The notes under the pieces: generated by a model
What the model saw: the letters and a program-made list of their open reading frames with translations, nothing else
The model's database searches: none
What the model was told of the DNA's origin: nothing
Source of the DNA: Burkholderia sp. WP9
GTDB lineage: Bacteria; Pseudomonadota; Gammaproteobacteria; Burkholderiales; Burkholderiaceae
DNA length: 64,000 bases
Direction: 5' to 3'
NCBI RefSeq assembly: GCF_900104795.1
Contig: NZ_FNTG01000001.1
Coordinates: 2,480,001-2,544,000 of the forward strand
Part shown: one piece after another, positions 38,473-47,984 of the stretch
Layout of the letters: each line of letters opens with the position of its first letter
Numbering within the stretch: the stretch's first letter is position 1
Position numbers and translations under genes: made by a program

Positions 38473-39231
38473 ATGCCGAAGAATCAGCCCCATCCGAGCG
38501 AACCGAAGCGCGCGCGAGCCGCCGCGCGGCCCGCGCCCGAACCGGCTGCGCCCGCCGTCAAGCCGAAGGTGGACCCGGCCGCCGGTCTCGCCGGCCTCGG
38601 CGCATTGCGCGACGCGCTAAAAGTCGACACGCAACGGCGCGAGCGCGAAAAGGCGGCCGCCGCGGCCGCGCAGCGCGAAGCATCGGCGGACGCCGATCTG
38701 TTTCGCCGCGAGATTGGAGCGGTCGCGCCGCTAGCCGTGCCGCCGCGCGCCACGCTGCCGCGCAATCCGCCGCCACCGCTGCCGGTGCAAACCAGACTCG
38801 ACGAAGAAGCCGTGCTGCACGAAGCGATCTCGGACGAGTACGATCCCGAAGTTCTGCTCGACACCGACGAGACGCTGTCCTACTGCCGCCCCGGCGTGAG
38901 CCAGGAAGTCGTGCGCAAACTGCGCCGCGGCGACTGGATCGTGCAGGCGCAAATCGACCTGCACGGCATGCGGCGCGAGGAAGCGCGCGAGGCGCTGGCG
39001 GAGTTCATCCGCGAATCGGTGAAGCGCGGCTTGCGGTGTTTGCGCGTGATCCACGGCAAAGGTCTGGGATCCATCGGCAAGGAGCCGGTGTTGAAAGGCA
39101 AAGTACGCGCGTGGCTCGTGCAGAAGTCCGAGGTCATCGCGTTCTGCCAGGCGCGCCCGCATGACGGCGGCGCCGGCGCGGTGGTCGTGCTGCTGCAGCC
39201 GGGCGCGTTGCCGGCTCATACCAGACCCTGA
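38473..39231 (+). CDS. Smr/MutS2-type domain protein
   Basis: This is a 252-aa protein. The first 150 residues are charged and A/P-rich. The C-terminal 90 residues form an Smr domain with the signatures D-L-H-G-M-R-R-E-E-A (about 161-170) and HGKGLGS (about 195-201), as in SmrA/SmrB-type endonucleases. SmrB of E. coli cleaves mRNA between collided ribosomes; this protein has the same DLHG and HGKG motifs but a longer N-terminal part. The TRIC-like gene begins 11 bp later and is probably co-transcribed. Confidence 0.88.
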   Translation: MPKNQPHPSEPKRARAAARPAPEPAAPAVKPKVDPAAGLAGLGALRDALKVDTQRREREKAAAAAAQREASADADLFRREIGAVAPLAVPPRATLPRNPPPPLPVQTRLDEEAVLHEAISDEYDPEVLLDTDETLSYCRPGVSQEVVRKLRRGDWIVQAQIDLHGMRREEAREALAEFIRESVKRGLRCLRVIHGKGLGSIGKEPVLKGKVRAWLVQKSEVIAFCQARPHDGGAGAVVVLLQPGALPAHTRP

Positions 39232-39241
39232 CGGAGCCGCG

Positions 39242-39865
39242 GTGATCCATCCGAGGCTGACCCTCGCGCTGACCCTCATGGAGGCGCTGGCGATTTTTGC
39301 ATACGCCATTTCCGGTTTCATCGAAGCCAGAACCCGCCGGCTCGATACCGTGGGCACGTTTCTCGTGGCGATCGCCACGGCCTTCGGCGGCGGCACGTTG
39401 CGCGACGTGCTGCTGGAGCGGCGGCCGTTTTACTGGGTCGAGCATCAGGGCTATCTGATCGCGATCTTCGTGATGTCGCTGTTCGCGCCGATGCTGTTGA
39501 AAATGACCTCGCGTCTGCTTTCCGAACGGGTTCTGCTGGTCGCGGATGCGATCGGCCTTGGGCTCTTCAGCATCGCCGGCACATCGATCGCGCACGACGC
39601 GCAAATGCCGTGGTTCACCTCGGTGCTGATGGGCGTGCTGACGGGGGTTTTCGGCGGCGTGATTCGTGACGTGCTGTGCAACGAGGTGCCGCTGATTCTG
39701 CGTGACTCGCGGCCGTATGCGACCTGCGCGTTCGTCGGCTGCTGGCTGTATGTGCTGATGGATTACTTCGACTTCGACACGGTGTATAGCGTGCTGATCG
39801 CCACCGCCTTTATCCTTCTTGCGAGGCTGGTGACGTTCAGGCTTGATGTGCGGTTGCCGCACTAG
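39242..39865 (+). CDS. TRIC-type cation channel family protein (UPF0126, YadS/YicG-like)
   Basis: This 207-aa membrane protein has about seven helices arranged as an internal duplication. The glycine-rich repeats read TAFGGGTLRDVLL (about 44-56) and TGVFGGVIRDVLCNEVP (about 135-151), the hallmark of the UPF0126/trimeric intracellular cation channel family. A potassium-permeable trimeric channel is the known function of studied members. The GTG at 39242 has GGAG five bases upstream and fits better than the in-frame ATG 12 codons later. Confidence 0.88.
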   Translation: MIHPRLTLALTLMEALAIFAYAISGFIEARTRRLDTVGTFLVAIATAFGGGTLRDVLLERRPFYWVEHQGYLIAIFVMSLFAPMLLKMTSRLLSERVLLVADAIGLGLFSIAGTSIAHDAQMPWFTSVLMGVLTGVFGGVIRDVLCNEVPLILRDSRPYATCAFVGCWLYVLMDYFDFDTVYSVLIATAFILLARLVTFRLDVRLPH

Positions 39866-39961
39866 CTGCCGCACGATCTGCCGCACGAGCCAGCGGGCGG
39901 CACGGCCCGCCTCGACCCGCGGCGTACCGCCCGCGAACGGCCGCCGCCCCGCCCTTCAAAC

Positions 39962-41470
39962 CTACTTGTTGGTCGCCAGCGCGCCCGCGCTCTTCGAGCC
40001 GCCGAACAACGCCGTCAGATACGCCGAGTTGTTGTTCATGGTCGCCATCAACGTATTCAGTGCAGTGAACTGGCTTTGATACTGCTTCGTCAATTGCGTG
40101 GCGTAGTCGCTCAACTTGCTTTGCTGCGCGGTGACGCTCTTCAGGTCGGCATTCAGCGCAGAGTTGCGCGTGTCGATAATGCCGCCCGTGCGCGTGAACT
40201 CGGTAATGCTCTTGTTCAATTTGGCGCCAATACCATTGGTCGAATTGAACAACGCGGCAACCTGCGCAGAGCTTGTGTTGAGCGCGGTAGTCAGTTTCGC
40301 ATTGTCCACGACTAGCGTACCGTCCGCCGGATCGCCTTTGAGGGCGATGCCGATATGGCCGAGAGTCACCACCGAACTGCCCTGGCCAACCCCGCCGCTG
40401 ACGATCGAAGCCAGCGCGTTCTTCACCGTCAACAACGTCGAGTCGCCCAGCAGCGCGCCGCCCGTCTTCGACGATTTGTCGTACGAGGACAGCTTGCCGA
40501 TCGTGGTGACAACGGTGTTGTACAGATTGACGAAATTCGTGATGGCCGTGTTCTGCGCGGTGGTGTCCGGCGCGATGGTCAGCGTCTGCGGGTTGTTGAC
40601 CGACGCGCTCGACAGATTCAGCGTGACGCCGGAAATCGCATCGGTGACGGCGTTGTTGGCGCTGCGCGCCGCGATCCCGCCGATGGTGACCAACGCGTCT
40701 TGCGCGGCTTCACTCTGCCGCCAGGCTCGGCCGGCATCCGACGATACGATCGTGGACGGCGCGCCGTTCGCCCCGGGCGTCGAGGTCACGCCGAGGCTCG
40801 ACAGGCCCGCATCGTTCTGCACGTTGTTGGTGGCCACGTTGATCGTGTTGGCCGAGCCGGTGTTAGCCGAGCGCAACACGAGGTGCGCGCCGCCGGTACC
40901 GGTCACGATCGTTGCCGTGACGCCGGGATTCTTGCCCGCTTTATTGATCGCGCCGGCAATCCCGCTCAAGGTGTTGTTGGTGCTGTCGATCACGACATCC
41001 ATCGACTTGCCGCCGACCGAGATGGTGAGCGTGCCGGTGCCGAGCTGCGTGGCCGCACCGAACGCCGCCGAAGACAGGCTTTGCGACGAAGCGATCTGCG
41101 TGACATCGATCGTATAGCTGCCGGCCACGGCGCCCGGGCCTGCTTTCGGGTCGAGGCCCTTGGCGCTCGCGGTAGCCGCGAAGGTGGACAACGTCGTTCC
41201 GTCAGACAGATTCTTGAGCGCCGCCTGCAACGCGGACAACGCCGAAGTCAGCGCGCCGTAGGCGGATAAGGTGGTGTTGTCGCTGGTTTGCCTTGCTTGC
41301 AGCGCCGCCGCCTGGCCCGCCGTTTTGGCGTTCACGAGCACCGAGACCAGCGACGCCACGTCCATCGACGAGTTGCCGGTCGAACCGCTGATAATGGATT
41401 GCGCCGCTTGCTGAACCTGGCTCTGCGCGTTCGAGGTCGCGCTATTGACCGAAGACGTGATCGTAGACAT
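39962..41470 (-). CDS. fliD: Flagellar filament capping protein FliD
   Basis: This is a 502-aa filament cap protein. The FliD N-terminal domain (about 35-135: MDVASLVSVLVNAKTAGQAA, then SYTIDVTQIASSQSLSS), the variable middle, and the FliD C-terminal domain (about 235-480: GIAARSANNAVTDAISGVTL, LYNTVVTTIGKLSSYD) are in order, with coiled-coil ends. FliD sits at the distal tip of the filament and folds flagellin during export. It has no fliC, fliS or fliT neighbour here, so it is separated from the main flagellar clusters. A sigma-28 promoter would be expected; I see only a weak candidate. Confidence 0.92.
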   Translation of the reverse strand: MSTITSSVNSATSNAQSQVQQAAQSIISGSTGNSSMDVASLVSVLVNAKTAGQAAALQARQTSDNTTLSAYGALTSALSALQAALKNLSDGTTLSTFAATASAKGLDPKAGPGAVAGSYTIDVTQIASSQSLSSAAFGAATQLGTGTLTISVGGKSMDVVIDSTNNTLSGIAGAINKAGKNPGVTATIVTGTGGAHLVLRSANTGSANTINVATNNVQNDAGLSSLGVTSTPGANGAPSTIVSSDAGRAWRQSEAAQDALVTIGGIAARSANNAVTDAISGVTLNLSSASVNNPQTLTIAPDTTAQNTAITNFVNLYNTVVTTIGKLSSYDKSSKTGGALLGDSTLLTVKNALASIVSGGVGQGSSVVTLGHIGIALKGDPADGTLVVDNAKLTTALNTSSAQVAALFNSTNGIGAKLNKSITEFTRTGGIIDTRNSALNADLKSVTAQQSKLSDYATQLTKQYQSQFTALNTLMATMNNNSAYLTALFGGSKSAGALATNK

Positions 41471-41753
41471 CTGAAGCCCCCGTGCGTCGAATTATTCGTT
41501 GTTGATTTGAGTGACGCCCCGAGCTTGCTTCTGTCGCACCATTTATCCGGTCACGTCGGCGTCTCTTACAAAGTTTTCAAATGTTACACCATCTTTCTTC
41601 ATAGTTTTGTGACGGTTTGTCGTAGCGAATGCCGGCTGATAGATCCTCTTGGCTGTCGATTTGCGGCGCCGCCGTTCGTCGTGAAGTAAACGGTCGATCA
41701 GGCCGTCACCGCGCGCAGCGCGCCCAGCAATATCAACCGCTCAAGGTGACACG

Positions 41754-42413
41754 ATGCCCCTGAAGCTCTACGCCCATCCGTTCTCCTCGTACTGCCAGAA
41801 GGTCCTGACCGCGCTCTACGAGAACGGCATGCCATTCGAATTACGCCTGCTCGCGCACGACGACCCGCAAGTCATGGCCGAATTCGCCGCGCTTTGGCCG
41901 ATCAAACGGTTTCCGCTGCTGGTGGACGGCGGCCGGACCGTGATGGAGGCGAGCATCATCATCGAATACCTGGGCCTTTATCATCCCGGACCCGTGCCGC
42001 TCGTGCCGGCCGACGCCCGCGCGGCGCTGGAAGTGCGCGGCATGGACCGCTTCTTCGACAACTACATTTCGACGCCGCAGCAGAAGATCGTCTACGACAG
42101 CATGCGCCCGGAGCCGGAGCGCGACCCGCGCGCCGTAGCCGAGGCGCGCGCCATGCTCGACACCGCGTACGGCTGGCTGGACAAAGTGATGGCGGAGCGC
42201 GAATGGGCCGCCGGCGACACTTTCAGCCTCGCCGATTGCGGCGCCGCGCCATTCCTCTTCTATGCCGACTGGACGCACGCCATCGGCCCGGCGTTTGCGC
42301 ACGTGCTCGCTTACCGCAAGCGGCTGCTGGCGCGGCCGTCGTTCGCGCGCGCGGTGGATGAAGCGCGCCCCTATCGCGCGTTTTTCCCGCTCGGCGCGCC
42401 GGATCGGGATTGA
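41754..42413 (+). CDS. Glutathione S-transferase family protein
   Basis: This is a 219-aa cytosolic protein. The thioredoxin-like N-terminal domain opens MPLKLYAHPFSSYCQKVLTA with S/C candidates for thiol activation near residues 11-14, followed by the cis-Pro loop FPLLVDGGRTVMEASIIIEY (about 53-72). The C-terminal helical domain contains FSLADCGAAPFLFY (about 158-171), the usual N-capping box motif. It probably conjugates glutathione or reduces a thiol; the substrate is unknown. AAGGTG precedes the ATG. A LysR gene follows in the same direction and may control it. Confidence 0.9.
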   Translation: MPLKLYAHPFSSYCQKVLTALYENGMPFELRLLAHDDPQVMAEFAALWPIKRFPLLVDGGRTVMEASIIIEYLGLYHPGPVPLVPADARAALEVRGMDRFFDNYISTPQQKIVYDSMRPEPERDPRAVAEARAMLDTAYGWLDKVMAEREWAAGDTFSLADCGAAPFLFYADWTHAIGPAFAHVLAYRKRLLARPSFARAVDEARPYRAFFPLGAPDRD

Positions 42414-42535
42414 GCACGACGGCCCGGCAGAGGCGCTGTGCGGGCGGCCGACTCTCAGCCTATGCGACAACAATTTTTCCAACCTATACACTTCACTTCG
42501 AAACCTACTTCCGGCAATCACTCATAAGGCAAAAC

Positions 42536-43453
42536 ATGGACCGTTTCGAAGCGATGGAGATATTTACGCGTGTGGTGGAGGCGAACAGCTTCACCAAAGT
42601 ATCCGAGTCGCTCGACCTGCCACGCGCCAAAGTCAGCCGCACCATCCAGGCGCTGGAGGAACATGTCGGCGTGCGTCTGCTGAACCGTTCGACGCGCCAG
42701 GTCAGCGTCACCGAAGACGGCGCGCTGTTCTACGAGCGCTGCGTGCGCATTCTCGCCGAAGTCGTCGACGCCGAATCGTCGCTGTCGAACAAACGCGAAA
42801 ATCCGGCCGGCACGATCCGTGTGGATACGTCCGGCACGCTGGCCCGCGCGCTGCTGCTGCCCGCGCTCGATGATTTCTACCGGCAATACCCCGAGATCGA
42901 TGTGCGGCTCGGCCTCGCCGATCGCAACATCGATCTGATTCAGGATGGCGTGGACTGCGTGATCCGCATGGGCACGCCGGAAGAGTCGAGTCTCGTCGCA
43001 CGTCGGATCGGCCAGGCGCGCATCGTCACGTGCGCGTCGCCGGCGTATCTGGAGAAATACGGCGAGCCGACCACGCTCGAAGCGTTGAGCGAGCACCGCG
43101 CGGTCAATTACGTGTCCGCCCGCACGGGCAAGACGTTCCCGTTCGAATACGAAGTGGACGGCGAAATCGCCAAGGTCACGTTGAAGAGCGTGCTCGCGGT
43201 GAACGACGGCTCCGTGTATATCGGCGCGGCCGTGCTCGGCCACGGCATCATCCAGCCCTCGCGCTTCATGGTCTCCGATCTGATCAACCAGGGCGCGTTG
43301 AAGGAAATCCTCACCACCTACACGAGTCCCGGTACGCCGTTATCGGTGCTCTACGCGCACCGCCGCAATCTGAGTTCGCGGCTGCGCGCATTTATCGAGT
43401 GGGTGACCGAACTGGCGCGCAACAATCCGGATCTGCGTATTACGGACCAGTAA
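42536..43453 (+). CDS. LysR-family transcriptional regulator
   Basis: This 305-aa protein opens MDRFEAMEIFTRVVEANSFT, with the HTH completed by SESLDLPRAKVSRTIQALEE. The effector-binding domain (about 90-300) is typical. It belongs to the large group of LysR regulators often found next to GST or oxidoreductase genes. The ATG at 42536 has AAGG seven bases before it; the frame is open upstream but that part is not LysR-like. It ends 17 bp before a strong bidirectional terminator. Confidence 0.9.
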   Translation: MDRFEAMEIFTRVVEANSFTKVSESLDLPRAKVSRTIQALEEHVGVRLLNRSTRQVSVTEDGALFYERCVRILAEVVDAESSLSNKRENPAGTIRVDTSGTLARALLLPALDDFYRQYPEIDVRLGLADRNIDLIQDGVDCVIRMGTPEESSLVARRIGQARIVTCASPAYLEKYGEPTTLEALSEHRAVNYVSARTGKTFPFEYEVDGEIAKVTLKSVLAVNDGSVYIGAAVLGHGIIQPSRFMVSDLINQGALKEILTTYTSPGTPLSVLYAHRRNLSSRLRAFIEWVTELARNNPDLRITDQ

Positions 43454-43470
43454 GCGGCGTCCGCAAAACA

Positions 43471-43506
43471 GAAAGCCCCTTGCGCTTCACAGCGCAAGGG
43501 GCTTTC
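43471..43506. terminator. Strong bidirectional terminator
   Basis: A 15-bp perfect stem (GAAAGCCCCTTGCGC / GCGCAAGGGGCTTTC) with a six-base loop lies between the converging LysR gene and the sugar ABC operon. Confidence 0.92.
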
Positions 43507-43531
43507 TTCAAACTCGATCCAGACTTTCCGC

Positions 43532-44647
43532 TCAGGCAATCCGCTCTTCGTTGGTCGGATCGAACAGCACCGCCTTCGAGGTATCGAACAGCAGCGTCGT
43601 GTTCGTCAGCGGTTGCGGATTCGAAGCCGGGTGCACGCGGCTCACGATCCGCTTACCGTTGACCTGCGCGAACACCAGCGTGTCCGGGCCGGTTGGCTCG
43701 ATCACGTCGACCTTCACTTCGATCGGCTGCAGCTTCGCGTTGTCGCCGTGCGCGCCACGCGCGTCGGTGATGCGCTCCGGACGCAGGCCGAGAATCACGT
43801 CACGGCCAACGTGCGACTTCACCTTCGCGGAGTCGAACGGCAGGTTCAGCGCCGTGCGCGCGACACCCGTATCCAGTTCGAGCGCCACGCCCGCGCCCTG
43901 CTCGACCAGCTTGCCCTGGATGAAGTTCATCGGCGGCGCGCCGATGAAGCCCGCCACGAACAGGTTCGACGGCGAGTCGTAGATTTCCTGCGGCGCGCCG
44001 AACTGCTGCACGATGCCGTCTTTCATCACCGCGATGCGGTCGCCGAGCGTCATGGCTTCGATCTGATCGTGCGTCACGTAGACGATCGTCGTGCCGAGGC
44101 GTTGATGCAGCAGCTTGATTTCCGAACGCATCTCGATACGCAGTTTCGCGTCGAGGTTCGACAGCGGTTCGTCGAACAGAAACATGACCGGATCGCGCGC
44201 GAGAGCACGGCCCATGGCCACGCGCTGGCGCTGGCCGCCGGACAGTTGCCCCGGCTTGCGATCCAGCAGGTGCGTGATCTGCAGCGTGTTCGACACACGG
44301 TCGACGATCTGCGCCTGCTCCTGCTTCGGCACCTTGCGGATGTTCAGACCGAACGAGATGTTCTCGCGCACCGTCATGGACGGATACAGCGCGTACGACT
44401 GGAACACCATCGCGATATCGCGATCTTTCGGCGACAGGTTGTTCACCGTCTTGCCGTCGATCTGAATTTCGCCCTTGGTCACGGTTTCGAGGCCGGCGAT
44501 CATGTTGAGTAGCGTCGACTTCCCGCAGCCCGAACCGCCGACGAGAATCAGGAACTGGCCGTCTTCGATGTCGATATTGACACCCTTCAGGACCGGCACC
44601 CCGTTCGGGTAAGTTTTGTACACGTCACGGATGGAAAGGCTTGCCAT
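43532..44647 (-). CDS. ugpC: Sugar ABC transporter ATP-binding protein (UgpC/MalK-type, GtsD)
   Basis: This is a 371-aa cytosolic ATPase subunit. Walker A (GGSGCGKSTLLN) is near residue 37, the Q-loop near 82, the signature LSGGQRQRVAMGRAL near 135, and Walker B (MFLFDEPLSNLDA) near 155. The C-terminal TOBE/regulatory domain (about 240-360) is MalK-like. It powers the importer formed with the two permeases and the binding protein encoded upstream. By position it corresponds to GtsD of Pseudomonas glucose uptake, although automatic labels usually say UgpC. GAGG lies about nine bases before the ATG. Confidence 0.94.
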   Translation of the reverse strand: MASLSIRDVYKTYPNGVPVLKGVNIDIEDGQFLILVGGSGCGKSTLLNMIAGLETVTKGEIQIDGKTVNNLSPKDRDIAMVFQSYALYPSMTVRENISFGLNIRKVPKQEQAQIVDRVSNTLQITHLLDRKPGQLSGGQRQRVAMGRALARDPVMFLFDEPLSNLDAKLRIEMRSEIKLLHQRLGTTIVYVTHDQIEAMTLGDRIAVMKDGIVQQFGAPQEIYDSPSNLFVAGFIGAPPMNFIQGKLVEQGAGVALELDTGVARTALNLPFDSAKVKSHVGRDVILGLRPERITDARGAHGDNAKLQPIEVKVDVIEPTGPDTLVFAQVNGKRIVSRVHPASNPQPLTNTTLLFDTSKAVLFDPTNEERIA

Positions 44648-44750
44648 GCTGTGAATCCTCTTGTCTCTGGTACTGCTTGAAAACGTCTTCGGGTGACGGC
44701 GGCTTCGAATCGAACAGAAGCCGCCGCGCTCGGATGGTTGAGCCTGGCGT

Positions 44751-45608
44751 CTAGCCCTTCACTGCGCCCGCCGTCAGGCCGCGCACGAAATAGCGTCCGG
44801 CGATGATGTACACCAGCAGCGTGGGCAGTGCGGCGATGATCGCGCCGGCCATGTCCACGTTGTATTCCTTTACGCCGGTCGAGGTATTCACGAGGTTGTT
44901 CAGCGCCACCGTGATCGGCATCGAATCGACACCGGAGAACACAATACCGAACAGGAAGTCATTCCAGATCTGCGTGAATTGCCAGATCAGGCACACCATG
45001 AAAATCGGCAGCGAAACCGGCAGCAGAATCTTCGTGAAGATCGTGAAGAAACCCGCGCCGTCGATACGCGCCGCCTTCACGAGTTCAGCCGGAATGCTCA
45101 CGTAGAAGTTGCGGAAGAACATCGTGGTGAAGGCGATACCGTAGATCACGTGCACCACCACCAGGCCGGTGGTCGTGTTCGACAGGCCGAGAAATCCTTC
45201 GAAACGCGCCATCGGCAGCAGGATCGCCTGGAACGGAATGAAGCAGCCGACCAGGATCATCGTGAAGATCGGATCCGCGCCACGGAAACGCCAATGCGTG
45301 AGCACATAACCGTTGAACGCGCCGATGATCGACGAGATCAGCACGGCGGGAATCACCATCCGCACCGAGTTCATGAAGAACGGCTGCATGCCGTCGCAAC
45401 GCACGCCCGTGCAGGCGCCGCTCCACGCCTTGATCCACGGCTCGACGGTCCAGTGCGTAGGCGGCGTGAGCAGGTTGCCGGTGCGCAGCTGATCGATGTC
45501 CTTGAACGACGTGGACAGCATCACGTACAACGGGAACAGGAAATACAGGGCAAACAGAATCAAGGCCGCGTAAATGACGGCACGGCTGATCGTCATCTTA
45601 GGCTGCAT
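44751..45608 (-). CDS. gtsC: Carbohydrate ABC transporter permease (MalG/GtsC-type)
   Basis: This 285-aa inner-membrane protein has six predicted helices. The conserved EAA loop reads IPAELVKAARIDGAGFFTIF near residue 185 and couples to the ATPase. It pairs with the second permease, whose gene end it overlaps by 11 bp (45598-45608), indicating coupled translation. Given the adjacent zwf-pgl-glk operon, glucose or a related hexose is the probable substrate (inference from context; the family alone does not show it). Confidence 0.93.
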   Translation of the reverse strand: MQPKMTISRAVIYAALILFALYFLFPLYVMLSTSFKDIDQLRTGNLLTPPTHWTVEPWIKAWSGACTGVRCDGMQPFFMNSVRMVIPAVLISSIIGAFNGYVLTHWRFRGADPIFTMILVGCFIPFQAILLPMARFEGFLGLSNTTTGLVVVHVIYGIAFTTMFFRNFYVSIPAELVKAARIDGAGFFTIFTKILLPVSLPIFMVCLIWQFTQIWNDFLFGIVFSGVDSMPITVALNNLVNTSTGVKEYNVDMAGAIIAALPTLLVYIIAGRYFVRGLTAGAVKG

Positions 45609-46536
45609 TGCGGGTGCTCCTCGATTCCAGATACATCAGCGGCACGAGCACGGCCACGACAGTGGCGAGCATCATCATCGACGATGCCGCGCCGACGCCC
45701 AGCTGCCCGCGATTGAACGAAAACGTGTACATGAAAATAGCCGGCAGCGACGACGACGTGCCCGGACCGCCCGCGGTCAACGCGACCACCAGGTCGAACG
45801 TCTTGATCGTGATGTGGCAGAGAATCAGCAGCACGGAGAAGAACACCGGGCGCATGCTCGGAATCACGATCTTGCGGTAGATGGTGGGCAAGCCCGCGCC
45901 GTCCATCTGCGCCGCCTTGAAGATTTCACCGTCCACACCGCGCAGGCCCGCCAGGAACAGCGCCATGACGAAGCCGGTGGACTGCCACACGGCCGCGATC
46001 ACGACGCAGAAAATCGCCTTGTCCGGATCGCCCAGCCAGCTGAACGAAAAGCTCGTCCAGCCCCAGTCGTGAAACACCTTCTCGAGGCCGATGCTCGGCG
46101 TCATGATCCATTGCCATGCCGTACCCGTCACGATGAACGACAGCGCCATCGGGTACAGGAACACGGCGCGCAGCGCGCCTTCATTGCGAATCTGCTGATC
46201 GAGCAGGATCGCGAGAAAGAGACCGAGGCCGATACAGATACCGATGAACGGGATGCCGAACCAGCCGAGGTTCGCAGCCGACGTCCAGAACACGTCGTTA
46301 TCGAACAGTTCGCGATAACGGTCGAGACCGACAAATTCATAACGAGGCATCAGTCGCGAATTGGACAGCGACAGATAGCCGGTAATGGCGATGAAGCCAT
46401 ACACGAAGATCAGGCTGATCACGACGCTGGGTGCGAGCACCAGCTTCGGAATCCAGCGATCGGCAAGGGCCGCCATGGGCGACGCGCGGCGGGTGACGGA
46501 GGCCGTTTTCCCGTTTCCGCTGATAGAAGCAGTCAC
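45598..46536 (-). CDS. gtsB: Carbohydrate ABC transporter permease (MalF/GtsB-type)
   Basis: This 312-aa inner-membrane permease has about six helices (first near residues 30-55, LVLAPSVVISLIFVYGFI). The EAA-type loop GVDGEIFKAAQMDGAGLPTI lies near residue 210. It forms the heterodimeric channel with GtsC. The gap to the binding-protein gene upstream is 200 bp, longer than within the rest of the operon, so a processing site or attenuator could lie there, but no clear hairpin was identified. Confidence 0.93.
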   Translation of the reverse strand: MTASISGNGKTASVTRRASPMAALADRWIPKLVLAPSVVISLIFVYGFIAITGYLSLSNSRLMPRYEFVGLDRYRELFDNDVFWTSAANLGWFGIPFIGICIGLGLFLAILLDQQIRNEGALRAVFLYPMALSFIVTGTAWQWIMTPSIGLEKVFHDWGWTSFSFSWLGDPDKAIFCVVIAAVWQSTGFVMALFLAGLRGVDGEIFKAAQMDGAGLPTIYRKIVIPSMRPVFFSVLLILCHITIKTFDLVVALTAGGPGTSSSLPAIFMYTFSFNRGQLGVGAASSMMMLATVVAVLVPLMYLESRSTRNAA

Positions 46537-46736
46537 TACTCGACTCCTGCTGAAACTGTGCCGCTAGGACATTCGCGCCGGAAGACGCGAGGCCGCAACG
46601 GCATAGGTGTGACTCTATGAAACCAGGCTGAAGCCGCCTGCCAATGCCAGGACTTCCACCCCGGCAATCAGCGACGTGAAGGGCGCGCCCGGTGCCCGTT
46701 GATGAACCGCCGGGCGCGCCGCATCATTCACTTCAC

Positions 46737-47984
46737 TTACTTGGTCTTCGCTGCCTTCGCGAGCGCGGCAACCGCGCTCTTCGAATCCTGCTGCGAGTTC
46801 ATGAACTTCGTGACCACGTCCGAGATCGCGCCGGCTGCTGCATCCGGTTGCGCCATGCCGTGTGCCAGCGAAGGCACGTAGCCGCCCGACTTGATCGCCA
46901 CTTGTTCATCCGCGTACGACTTCTTCGCGCAGTCGTCGAACTTGGCCATCGACACGCCCAGACGAACCGGGATGGAACCCTTGTTCAGGCTGAACTGTTC
47001 CTGGAACTCCGGCGACATGATCGTCTTGGCCAGTGCGAGCTGACCCGGCGTTGCCGCCTTCGCGCCCTTCTGCTGGAAGAACACGAACGAGTCGACGTTG
47101 AACGTATAGGACTTTTCCGTGCCCGGCACAGCGGCGCAGATGTAGTCCGAGCCCGACTTCTTGCCGGCGTTGGCGAATTCGCCCTTCGCCCAGTCGCCCA
47201 TGAACTGCATGCCGGCCTTGCCGTTGATGACCATGGCCGTTGCCAGGTTCCAGTCACGGCCCGTGCGGCCCGCGTCGAAGTAACCTTGAATCTTGCGGAC
47301 CGTGTCGAACACGCCGACCATCTTGTCCGAAGTCAGCGTCTTTTCGTCGAGGTCGACCAGCGCCTTCTTGTAGAAGTCCGCGCCTTGCGACAGCACGACG
47401 TCTTCCCACAGCGTCAGGTCTTGCCACGGCTGGCCACCCATCGCGATCGGCTGGATGCCCGCGGCCTTCATCTTGTCGGCCACGGCGAAGAACTCAGGCC
47501 ACGTGGTCGGCGCCTTGCCGCCTGCCTTGTCCAGCGCTGCCTTGTTGATGTACAGCCAGTTCACGCGGTGCACCGAGAACGGTGCGGCGACGTAGTGACC
47601 GTCTGCGTGCATGATCTTGTCGATTTCCGGCGGCAGGTTCTTCTTCCAGTCACCCGCGGCGGAGTCGATCGGCACCAGCACGCCTTGCTGCGCCCAGTCC
47701 TGGATCAGCGGACCCTTGATCTGCGCAGCGCTCGGCGCGTTGCCCGAGATCACCTGCGTCTTGAGTGCCGTCATGGCAGCCGCGCCGGCGCCACCCGCAA
47801 CCGCAAAGTCCTTCCACGTGTAACCCTGCTTCGTCATGTCGTCCTTGAGGACGCCGACGGCTTTCGATTCGCCGCCCGAAGTCCACCAGTGCAACACTTC
47901 GATCGACTCGGCAGCCTGAACGGCCGAGACGCCACACATCAGACCTGCGGCGCACAAAGCGCCCATGATCGCGCGAAATTTCAT
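46737..47984 (-). CDS. gtsA: Sugar ABC transporter substrate-binding protein (GtsA-type)
   Basis: This is a 415-aa periplasmic binding protein. The signal peptide MKFRAIMGALCAAGLMCGVS ends near AVQA-AES (residue 24). The mature protein opens with SIEVLHWWTSGGESKAVGVL, very like the glucose-binding protein of Pseudomonas and Burkholderia gts systems, and has AAPFSVHRVNWLYINKAAL near residue 137 and KAGMQFMGDWAKGEFA near 255. It captures the sugar and docks on GtsBC. First gene of the importer operon; strong AGGAG lies before the ATG. It is divergent from zwf, 544 bp away. Confidence 0.93.
   Translation of the reverse strand: MKFRAIMGALCAAGLMCGVSAVQAAESIEVLHWWTSGGESKAVGVLKDDMTKQGYTWKDFAVAGGAGAAAMTALKTQVISGNAPSAAQIKGPLIQDWAQQGVLVPIDSAAGDWKKNLPPEIDKIMHADGHYVAAPFSVHRVNWLYINKAALDKAGGKAPTTWPEFFAVADKMKAAGIQPIAMGGQPWQDLTLWEDVVLSQGADFYKKALVDLDEKTLTSDKMVGVFDTVRKIQGYFDAGRTGRDWNLATAMVINGKAGMQFMGDWAKGEFANAGKKSGSDYICAAVPGTEKSYTFNVDSFVFFQQKGAKAATPGQLALAKTIMSPEFQEQFSLNKGSIPVRLGVSMAKFDDCAKKSYADEQVAIKSGGYVPSLAHGMAQPDAAAGAISDVVTKFMNSQQDSKSAVAALAKAAKTK

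Noticed and set aside
41471..41753. Sigma-28 promoter for fliD
   Set aside because: A TAAG...CCGGATAA arrangement is present but its spacing and -10 sequence differ from the consensus; too weak to list.
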